This document shows, piece after piece, positions 6,959 to 12,813 of a DNA stretch of 12,813 nt (positions are counted from its first letter, which is position 1; each line of letters starts with the position of its first letter). Location: positions 1 through 12,813 of the forward strand of contig CANDFU010000016.1 of NCBI GenBank assembly GCA_947384095.1, read 5' to 3'. A program made the position numbers and the translations under genes. The stretch comes from an uncultured Roseburia sp. Lineage in GTDB: Bacteria; Bacillota; Clostridia; Lachnospirales; Lachnospiraceae. The notes below the pieces were generated by a model, which had not been told where the DNA came from, made no database searches, and was given only the letters and a program-made list of their open reading frames with translations.

Positions 6959-8017
6959 ATGAAAGCAGAAAGAAATTCAAGTTTTGAGCTGCTCCGGCTC
7001 CTGTGCATCTTCGGCATTGTGGTGATGCATTCTTTTGCAGGCATTGACACCTCGTCCTCCCTCGTCAATACCGAAGTTCATATTTTTTTTAATTCCCTGT
7101 TCAACACAGGTGTGACCTGCTTTATCTTAATTTCCGGCTATTTTGGCATTCGGTTTTGCCTCGAAAAATTAATCCGTCTGGACATTATGATTATTTTCTT
7201 TTCTGTATGCAGCACGCTACTTCTCGAAGATTTCGGCCCGAAGAGTCTGATAAAATCCCTGATTCCCGTATTGTCACGGCGGCACTGGTTTATCACCTGT
7301 TACTTCGCGCTCTGCATCCTTGCGCCGTTCTTAAATGAAATCCCCAGACGGTTAGAGCAGGCAAAATTCCGCAATCTCCTGCTGGTATTGCTTCTTCTGC
7401 TCTCTTTTATTCCCACTCTCACGACTTACGATATCATGCAGGACGCCGGAAAAGGCCTTGCCGATTTTGTGATGATCTATCTGATCGGCCGCTATCTTGC
7501 CCTCTACAAGACACAGGCACACTGTAAAAAAGCCCTGTCTGCAGGATTTGTCCTGTGTATTCTTTTCATTTTTATTTTTGACAGCGCGCTCACGCTTTGC
7601 CACGGCGGCGTCCTCTACAATACGTTTTCCAGGGACTGCTCAGCGTTTATCATCCTGGCGTCTGTTCTGTTACTGCTCCTTTTCCGCGAGATTCAGTTTA
7701 CAAGCCGCACATTAAACCGCATTGCGCGCAACGTACTGGCAGTAACTGTCCTGGATAGCACACTTCAGGCCGTCTTCAGCCGTTTTATCGACCTGAACAC
7801 GTATGGCGGCAGCCGTCTGCTCCCCTTACTGATCCCGGCCTATGCGCTGGCTATTGTAGCCGCTGCCATTCTGCTGAACGAAATACGGACATTAACCATC
7901 GGCCGTATTGATCTGCCGGTCTCGGAATCTCTGGCCAGGCTCTGGTACAGCCTGCAGGACTTTATCCTGAAACGGATACCCGGAATCCTTTCCATGCTGA
8001 TAAAACCAAAGTCCTGA
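6959..8017 (+). CDS. Membrane acyltransferase, Acyl_transf_3 family (paralogue of 10104-11147)
   Basis: 352 residues, mostly hydrophobic, with about 10 membrane spans. This family moves acetyl or other acyl groups across the membrane onto sugars of surface polymers. The N-terminal motif ELLRLLCIFGIVVMHSF holds the family's conserved Arg13 and, ten residues further on, His24. FILISGYFGIR (55-65) and WFITCYFALCILAPFLN follow. These blocks are shared almost word for word with the product of 10104-11147, so the two are paralogues. It has its own promoter and is alone on the plus strand, ending at a bidirectional terminator. The acceptor sugar cannot be read from the sequence. The start is supported by GGAAAGG upstream. 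Confidence 0.88.
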   Translation: MKAERNSSFELLRLLCIFGIVVMHSFAGIDTSSSLVNTEVHIFFNSLFNTGVTCFILISGYFGIRFCLEKLIRLDIMIIFFSVCSTLLLEDFGPKSLIKSLIPVLSRRHWFITCYFALCILAPFLNEIPRRLEQAKFRNLLLVLLLLLSFIPTLTTYDIMQDAGKGLADFVMIYLIGRYLALYKTQAHCKKALSAGFVLCILFIFIFDSALTLCHGGVLYNTFSRDCSAFIILASVLLLLLFREIQFTSRTLNRIARNVLAVTVLDSTLQAVFSRFIDLNTYGGSRLLPLLIPAYALAIVAAAILLNEIRTLTIGRIDLPVSESLARLWYSLQDFILKRIPGILSMLIKPKS

Positions 8018-8081
8018 TACAGAACGTTTCGTTCCCCATGCCAGCCGACGCCGCCATAATCAAAGCTTCACCGCAGACAGA

Positions 8082-8112
8082 TAAAGGCGAAAGCATCCCG
8101 CTTTCGCCTTTA
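8082..8112. terminator. Bidirectional intrinsic terminator between convergent acyltransferase genes
   Basis: A perfect 13-bp inverted repeat (8082-8094 and 8100-8112) with loop ATCCC. The core GGCGAAAGC/GCTTTCGCC is flanked by AAA and TTT, so each strand gives a GC stem followed by a short T run. It lies 65 bases after the plus-strand stop (8017) and 18 bases past the minus-strand stop (8130). It probably ends both transcripts. Confidence 0.85.
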
Positions 8113-8129
8113 CAATTTCCCATCGCAGC

Positions 8130-9155
8130 TCACCGCTTTTTCAAAATTATTTTTTTTCCGATATCAATCACTTTACCGACAATCAGGGAACCGCACATCG
8201 ATGCTGCAATCCGCACGACATGATACAACACATAACCGGCCGCCGGCAGGGCGGCAACATCGAAAAAGCGCCCTGCAATGATCCCGAAAAGCTCCAGGCC
8301 AAGGATATGAAATCCAAGCAGAATCATCGTATTCTGCCCGACATACGCCAGAAACCCGCCCACAGGCGTCTCCTGCACCAGCTTCGCAATCCAGATGCAG
8401 ACTAAAGTACCGCTGATCCCGATCAGAATATAAAACGGAACGCTCCACCGCTGATAGACGCCATACTCACGAATCGACGTATTCAGCCCCGGATTGACTG
8501 TGACGAGCACAACGTACAGCGCCAGCAATCCGACAAACCATCCGGCCCCCCGCTTTTTCTCAAAAAAAGAGGCGCGCTCCAGCAGAGTCCCCGTTATCAT
8601 AAAAAGCGTCCCCACAAACGCGATATCCACGCTCCACGGAAGCAATACCGGAAGCTCGGCCAGCGCCATTGTGATCACTGTCAGGATAAGAAAACAGCCG
8701 ATCAGATACTTCCTGCTCTCAAGGCATTTATCGATCACCAGATAAAACACAAGGCTCGCGGTAAAAAAAGACGTCAGATACCAGGTTGCACTGTTTGCCA
8801 CGTCAAAAAAGAGGACATTCTCCTCCCAGGCCGTCGTCGTCGTGTCATAGAGACAGGCCCGCGAGTACAGAATCCCCAGCGCTGAAAACCGCGTCTCCGC
8901 CATCGTACGTCCTGTCAGCGCATAAAAGAGCAGCAGAACGCCATTGTATCCGAAATATGGGATCAGCAGGCGCCCGGCCTTTTTCTTAATATTTTCCGCA
9001 TAGCTTCGCCCCGGCCGGTACAGATAGCCGGAGAGAATAAAAAAGATCTGTATGAAAAAATAGATCAGATACTTGCTCAGCCCGCAGCTGTGCGCAATGA
9101 TCACCAGCATCATCGCAATGCCGCGGGCTACGTCCAGATATTTATATCGCTTCAT
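8130..9155 (-). CDS. Membrane acyltransferase, possibly of the fucose 4-O-acetylase (NolL-like) group
   Basis: 341 residues with about 10 membrane spans. The N-terminus YLDVARGIAMMLVIIAHS shows the conserved Arg11 and His22 of the Acyl_transf_3 family. The following FFILSGYLY, the stretch RLLIPYF and the segment TWYLTSFF resemble the group described as fucose 4-O-acetylases and relatives (COG3594), rather than the other two acyltransferases here. It probably O-acetylates a sugar of the surface polymer. A fucose acceptor would fit the GDP-fucose operon nearby, but the group name alone does not prove the acceptor. Its start codon overlaps the FkbM stop codon as ATGA (9155-9152), and its own Shine-Dalgarno is weak, so translation is probably coupled. 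Confidence 0.85.
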   Translation of the reverse strand: MKRYKYLDVARGIAMMLVIIAHSCGLSKYLIYFFIQIFFILSGYLYRPGRSYAENIKKKAGRLLIPYFGYNGVLLLFYALTGRTMAETRFSALGILYSRACLYDTTTTAWEENVLFFDVANSATWYLTSFFTASLVFYLVIDKCLESRKYLIGCFLILTVITMALAELPVLLPWSVDIAFVGTLFMITGTLLERASFFEKKRGAGWFVGLLALYVVLVTVNPGLNTSIREYGVYQRWSVPFYILIGISGTLVCIWIAKLVQETPVGGFLAYVGQNTMILLGFHILGLELFGIIAGRFFDVAALPAAGYVLYHVVRIAASMCGSLIVGKVIDIGKKIILKKR

Positions 9156-9943
9156 GACTTCGCCACATTCTTATTTACAAACAGATAATTCGTACAGGTA
9201 AACAGCTCCAGAATCTCAAAATACGCTTCTATCCGATACAATCCGTCAATCAGGACACGGTATACCTCGTAATCCTCGTGCAGAAGATTCCAGAAATCGC
9301 GGAAATACGTTCTGGAATCAATATTGCAGCCGCCAAACTCCATCTGTATCGCACGTATCCGCCCGTCGGAGAGCATCCTTCCTCCCCCGCGCAATGCATT
9401 CAGTTCATTGCCCTCGATATCCATCTTCAGAAAATCGATGTGGGAAATATTGTGCTCCTCGCAATAATGATCCAGCGTGTTCAGCCTCACCGTCTCTTTC
9501 CTGGAACTGTCGACTCCCTGACGCTGATACAGACTGGCCAGCCCGGAGCCTTCTTTGTCAAAAAAGAGAACATTCTCCGAACAGGCATCGCTCAGCCCAA
9601 AATGATTCAGTGTCACATTCGGAGACTGAATGTTTTGAGACAGAATCGCAAAGGTCCCTTCCGCCGGCTCAAAGCAGTGAATCCTCGGATCATGAAAATG
9701 ATTCAGCAGCTCCTGCGCGTACATCCCGACATTGGCCCCGACGTCAAACAGGACCGGCTGCTGCTGCCGTGCAACATGCTCCTTTACATACTGCATGACA
9801 TACTTCTCCCCACTGCTCTCAAACCCGCCTCCGTTTCCCACGTTCATGCCCATCAGGGACGCCCTGAACATTTTCCGCCAGAAAACATAATATCTTTTTT
9901 TTCCGACAAAAGGCCTTAACAGCTTTTCCTGTAAACCACCCAT
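9152..9943 (-). CDS. FkbM-family methyltransferase
   Basis: 263 residues. FkbM-type enzymes transfer a methyl group from S-adenosylmethionine, usually to a hydroxyl group; in polysaccharide loci the target is usually a sugar. I see the SAM-binding motif DVGANVG at 67-73, CFEP at 90-93, LNTLDHYCEE at 154-163 and KMDIEGNE at 173-180, in the order normal for the family. About 60 residues precede the SAM motif. Start 9943 is chosen because GGAGG lies 6 bases upstream; in-frame ATGs at 9949 and 9964 are not properly spaced from any such site. It is the first gene of a two-gene operon with the acyltransferase that it overlaps by four bases. The methyl acceptor is not evident. Confidence 0.9.
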   Translation of the reverse strand: MGGLQEKLLRPFVGKKRYYVFWRKMFRASLMGMNVGNGGGFESSGEKYVMQYVKEHVARQQQPVLFDVGANVGMYAQELLNHFHDPRIHCFEPAEGTFAILSQNIQSPNVTLNHFGLSDACSENVLFFDKEGSGLASLYQRQGVDSSRKETVRLNTLDHYCEEHNISHIDFLKMDIEGNELNALRGGGRMLSDGRIRAIQMEFGGCNIDSRTYFRDFWNLLHEDYEVYRVLIDGLYRIEAYFEILELFTCTNYLFVNKNVAKS

Positions 9944-9949
9944 ATTCAT

Positions 9950-9954
9950 CCTCC
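9950..9954 (-). promoter_or_regulatory. Ribosome-binding site deciding the FkbM start
   Basis: GGAGG on the minus strand ends 6 bases before ATG 9943, which favours the shorter protein over starts at 9949 and 9964. Confidence 0.75.
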
Positions 9955-9985
9955 ACGCAAACACATGCCACGATACATTTTACCT

Positions 9986-10014
9986 ATTATAGTAAAAAAG
10001 AACCTCTCTGTCAA
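9986..10014 (-). promoter_or_regulatory. Consensus sigma-A promoter of the FkbM-acyltransferase operon
   Basis: On the minus strand TTGACA (10014-10009), exactly 17 bases, then TATAAT (9991-9986). Both boxes match the consensus perfectly. The start is expected near 9979, with a leader of about 36 bases. This suggests strong, constitutive expression separate from the asnB-like transcript upstream. Confidence 0.9.
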
Positions 10015-10103
10015 CAAAACACGACAGACGGCGTTCCGGGATCGTTCGATCTCTCCCCTCCGGGAAGTCTGCACCGCCCCTGCTTACCCTCCCCGGCCGC
10101 ATC

Positions 10104-11147
10104 TTATCCGTGCCAGCGCGCACATCTCTTCCACACCCCTGTACAAAACCGATACAAAACCCCGGCCAGCCACTCTTCCGGCCAATGGAAAAAAAATCTG
10201 CGAAACGCCTCGATCACCGAACCCGCCGCAATCATCGCAAGTGCAAGCCCGGCCAGAATCAGATGATAAATCCCGCTCTCATTCCACGCCTGATAGTCGG
10301 TCAGATAACGAATCGTCCCTTCGCGCAGCGTCCACTCCATAATAAAAATGGCAGGCACGTACGCTGCAATGCGGTTCACAATCCGATTCCCGGACTTCAT
10401 GTCCGCAAAAATCAGAAACGCAAGCACCGCTTCGCCGATGATAAACAGAGTATTATCTCTGGCAAAACGATTCTGCACGGTCCCCGTCACCACATAGAGC
10501 GCGGCATTCAGCGCAAAATTCACCGACGCAAGCACCGCAAAAGCAGCGGCAAGCCTCCCTCTCCGATACCTTCCGGCCACCCGCGCAATACGAAGATAGC
10601 GCCCGATCAGATACAGCATCACCATCTGCACGATGCCTTTTCCACCATCCCCGGTAATGTCAAAAAAGAAAAACGTGGTGACGCCCGAAAACACAAAAAG
10701 CATCACGGCCAGAAGCTCTCTTAACCGCCGCTCCCCAAGTTTTTCCACCGCCTCATTTAAAAACGGCGAGAGCGCCGCCAGCGCAAAATAACAGGTAAAA
10801 TACCAGGAACGCTTTCCGATCACAGGAAAAAGATAAGACAGAATCTCCTCGCCGCCCCCCGCAGTGCCCCATACAAACTGCAATGCAAGCCCGATCCAGC
10901 AGTAAAAGATCAGCATCAGATCCAGCTTTATCATCTTTTTTCCGTCCCATTTTACGCCGAAATACCCGGAAATCAAAATAAAACAGGACACTCCGATATT
11001 CCCGATGCTGTCCGCCGCAATCGCAAGCCAGGCATTGATCCCGTCTCCCCCAAAGCTGCCCGCCCCGTGCATCCAGAATATCAGAAACAGACACAGAATC
11101 CGGAACAGCTCTATACTTGAATTTCTTCCCGTTTTTTCTCCGTTCAT
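10104..11147 (-). CDS. Membrane acyltransferase, Acyl_transf_3 family (paralogue of 6959-8017)
   Basis: 347 residues with about 10 membrane spans. The N-terminal motif SSIELFRILCLFLIFWMHG holds the conserved Arg16 and His27. It shares long blocks with the product of 6959-8017: CFILISGYFG, FTCYFALAALSPFLNE against FITCYFALCILAPFLNE, and VMLYLIGRYL against VMIYLIGRYL. The family acylates exported sugars or lipids; the acceptor is unknown. The start lies 18 bases after the stop of the asnB-like gene, with GAGG 7 bases upstream, so the two genes are very likely co-transcribed and may act on the same polymer. No T-run terminator is seen after its stop, so some read-through into the FkbM operon is possible. 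Confidence 0.88.
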   Translation of the reverse strand: MNGEKTGRNSSIELFRILCLFLIFWMHGAGSFGGDGINAWLAIAADSIGNIGVSCFILISGYFGVKWDGKKMIKLDLMLIFYCWIGLALQFVWGTAGGGEEILSYLFPVIGKRSWYFTCYFALAALSPFLNEAVEKLGERRLRELLAVMLFVFSGVTTFFFFDITGDGGKGIVQMVMLYLIGRYLRIARVAGRYRRGRLAAAFAVLASVNFALNAALYVVTGTVQNRFARDNTLFIIGEAVLAFLIFADMKSGNRIVNRIAAYVPAIFIMEWTLREGTIRYLTDYQAWNESGIYHLILAGLALAMIAAGSVIEAFRRFFFHWPEEWLAGVLYRFCTGVWKRCARWHG

Positions 11148-11165
11148 ACGCGTGCCTCATCCCTT

Positions 11166-12813
11166 CTATCCGTTTTGCAGCTGCGCAAAGTCCTGCTTTA
11201 TCATCGCGCGCTCCCACAGATACGGCTGAATCCGGTTCCAGATATCCGCTGCCGCGTGAAGCGTGCCGTCCCCGCCGTCCAGAAACTGCCGCAGATCCCG
11301 CCGCACGCCCTCCGGGTCTTTGATCAGATCACAGGCCGCAAAGGCAGCGTCCGACACCGTGTCCTCAAAAAATTCCCGATACGGCCCGCGCATCCAGTCT
11401 GCAAGCGGCGCATTGAACCCCAGCTTTGTCCTACGATAGCAGACTTCTTCCGGCATAAAAGGCGCACAGGCATCCCGCACAATGGATTTTGACCATCCTC
11501 CGTGGAGCTTCGAGCGCCAGCTTAAGGAAAATGCAAACTCCACAATACGATAATCCAGAAACGGCATCCGTATCTCTATGCCGGACGCCATGCTGTCCCT
11601 GTCATAATTGCGCAGGAGCGTCGGCAGAATCGTCTCATGCGTGGACACAAACAACGCCTTATTCAGATTATCCAGCCGCTTCCAGTTCGGATGCCCGGCA
11701 TAGGCACTGTGCACATCGTCCCTTCCCAGAAGCTTTTTCGCCCGGTATTTCAACATATACCTGTGATAGAGCTTATTCCTCTGCCGCTTAAATTCCGGGC
11801 TCCCCTTCCGGATCCCCTCCTCAGAGTTCTGGTTTAAGTACGCCATCGTAATCATGTCGGTTTCCGCCCGGTTTCCCGCGTCGGGATAAGCTTTTAACAC
11901 ATCAAAACCGTAACCCGCAAACAGTTCATCCGCCGCATGGCCGTCCAGTGAAACCGTAGTGCCGTCCCTGCGCTCGCTCCGGTAAAGCTGCATCATCGGA
12001 ACCTGCGGATTTCCCCAGAGCTCTTCGAAACAGTATAACTGCCGCAGAAAATCCCCCTCAGAAACCGCCGTATCCACATTCATAAACGTGTGCGGAATGC
12101 CGAGATAATCCGTGACGGCCTTCGCATACTTCGTCTCGTCCAGCTCCGTTCCCGGAAAGCATGCCACATAGGCGTGCTGCCAGTCATGGTTCGCGCGCTC
12201 GTCCCTGACATTTTTCGAAATATGAGCCATTGCACAGATCGTCGCAGAAGAATCAAGGCCGCCGCTCAGGCCCGTTCCCACCGTCACGTCGCTCCTCATG
12301 CGCAGCTTTACCGCATCCAGAAACAACCCGCGGAACTGCTCCACCTGCTCTTCGTAGGATTCCGGCACCGTCGTGAGATGGTCGAGCGTATTCCAGTAGC
12401 GTTCGATCTTCAGCTCCCCGTCCCGATACCAGGCGTTATGCCCCGCCGGGAAACGTCTGATCCCACGAATCAGACACTCCGGCCGGTTCTCATAGTGGTT
12501 GTCCGCAAAATAACGCTCAAACAGCTCCCTGTCCGGTTCCACCTTCCCCAGCATCGGGATCAGCGCTTTCATCTCTGATGCAAACGCCATCCCGCCGTCC
12601 GGAAACTCCGTGTAAAACAATGGCTTTACCCCGAAACGATCCCTGGAAAAAAACATCTGCCGCTCCTTTTTGTCCCAGATTGCAAATGTCCACATCCCGT
12701 TAAATCGTTCCACACACGCGCTTCCCCACTCCGCAAACGATGCCAGTATCACCTCAGAGTCGCTTTCTCCCCGGAACTGATGCCCTTTTTGTCTGAGTTC
12801 GTTGCGAATCTCG
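11166..12813 (-). CDS. asnB: Asparagine synthase (glutamine-hydrolysing)-like amidotransferase, N-terminus cut by window edge
   Basis: About 548 codons are open to the right edge; the window lacks roughly the first 70-80 residues, which would carry the N-terminal Cys nucleophile of the glutaminase domain. What remains of that domain includes SDSEVIL and NGMWTFAIWD, followed by RDRFGVKPLFY. The synthetase domain has the ATP-binding loop SGGLDSS (12266-12246), then SLDGHAADELFAGY (11951-11910) and GIEIRMPFLDYRIVEFAFSL. The second motif differs from the classical SGDGADE form and resembles versions I recall from polysaccharide loci. The family activates a carboxylate with ATP and adds ammonia from glutamine, classically making asparagine. 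Next to acyltransferase and FkbM genes, amidation of a sugar acid or an amino-acid substituent of the polymer is an alternative. It is the leading gene, within view, of the minus-strand block. Confidence 0.87.
   Translation of the reverse strand, partial: EIRNELRQKGHQFRGESDSEVILASFAEWGSACVERFNGMWTFAIWDKKERQMFFSRDRFGVKPLFYTEFPDGGMAFASEMKALIPMLGKVEPDRELFERYFADNHYENRPECLIRGIRRFPAGHNAWYRDGELKIERYWNTLDHLTTVPESYEEQVEQFRGLFLDAVKLRMRSDVTVGTGLSGGLDSSATICAMAHISKNVRDERANHDWQHAYVACFPGTELDETKYAKAVTDYLGIPHTFMNVDTAVSEGDFLRQLYCFEELWGNPQVPMMQLYRSERRDGTTVSLDGHAADELFAGYGFDVLKAYPDAGNRAETDMITMAYLNQNSEEGIRKGSPEFKRQRNKLYHRYMLKYRAKKLLGRDDVHSAYAGHPNWKRLDNLNKALFVSTHETILPTLLRNYDRDSMASGIEIRMPFLDYRIVEFAFSLSWRSKLHGGWSKSIVRDACAPFMPEEVCYRRTKLGFNAPLADWMRGPYREFFEDTVSDAAFAACDLIKDPEGVRRDLRQFLDGGDGTLHAAADIWNRIQPYLWERAMIKQDFAQLQNG

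Noticed and set aside
8022..8034. Small inverted repeat GAACGTTTCGTTC just after the first acyltransferase stop
   Set aside because: Five pairs with a 3-base loop and no T run; the 13-bp hairpin at 8082-8112 explains termination.
9278..9919. 213-codon plus-strand frame opposite the FkbM gene
   Set aside because: Shadow of a gene with clear SAM-binding motifs; no recognisable domain and no promoter.
10040..10066. Palindrome GATCGTTCGATC and adjacent small hairpin CTTCCC-GGA-GGGGAG as a terminator after the third acyltransferase
   Set aside because: Stems are only five to six pairs and no T run follows directly; the nearby T run belongs to the promoter spacer at 9992-10008.
1..12813. Mobile elements, CRISPR arrays, tRNA or rRNA genes
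   Set aside because: I found no transposase or integrase reading frame, no regularly spaced repeats, and no tRNA- or rRNA-like sequence on either strand.

Overview
The window looks like chromosomal DNA of a Gram-positive, spore-forming anaerobe, most likely a Lachnospiraceae-type Clostridium relative. I infer this from a dipicolinate synthase subunit A gene, purine-rich Shine-Dalgarno sites (AGGAGG, AAGGAG), sigma-A style promoters with 17-base spacers, and an AraC regulator of the type common in that family. The taxonomy rests on reading alone and is not certain.

Layout. (1) 1-5691, minus strand, in transcription order: gmd, fcl, manC-like, two tandem paralogous two-helix membrane proteins of unknown function, then a partial dpaA/spoVFA that runs off the left edge. 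The first three genes make GDP-mannose and convert it to GDP-L-fucose. A hairpin with a T run separates the unknown pair from dpaA, and a sigma-K-like promoter lies inside that hairpin. (2) 5821-6762, plus strand: an AraC-family regulator divergent from gmd; the two predicted promoters stand back to back. (3) 6959-8017, plus strand: a membrane acyltransferase with its own near-consensus promoter. It converges on the next block at a 13-bp bidirectional terminator hairpin. (4) 8130-9943, minus strand: an FkbM-type methyltransferase and a second acyltransferase, overlapping by ATGA and preceded by a perfect-consensus sigma-A promoter. (5) 10104-12813, minus strand: an asparagine-synthetase-like amidotransferase, cut by the right edge, followed by a third acyltransferase that is a paralogue of the first.

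Taken together this is the sugar-nucleotide supply and decoration end of a surface polysaccharide locus: GDP-fucose supply plus O-acylation, methylation and perhaps amidation. No glycosyltransferase, flippase or polymerase is in the window; they may lie beyond the right edge. No tRNA, rRNA, CRISPR array, insertion sequence or integrase was seen. No gap between genes exceeds 200 bases.

Most worth a second look: the nested terminator, promoter and ribosome-binding site in front of dpaA; the probable leaderless mRNA of the AraC regulator; the gapless tandem membrane-protein paralogues; and the ManC with an altered cupin motif.
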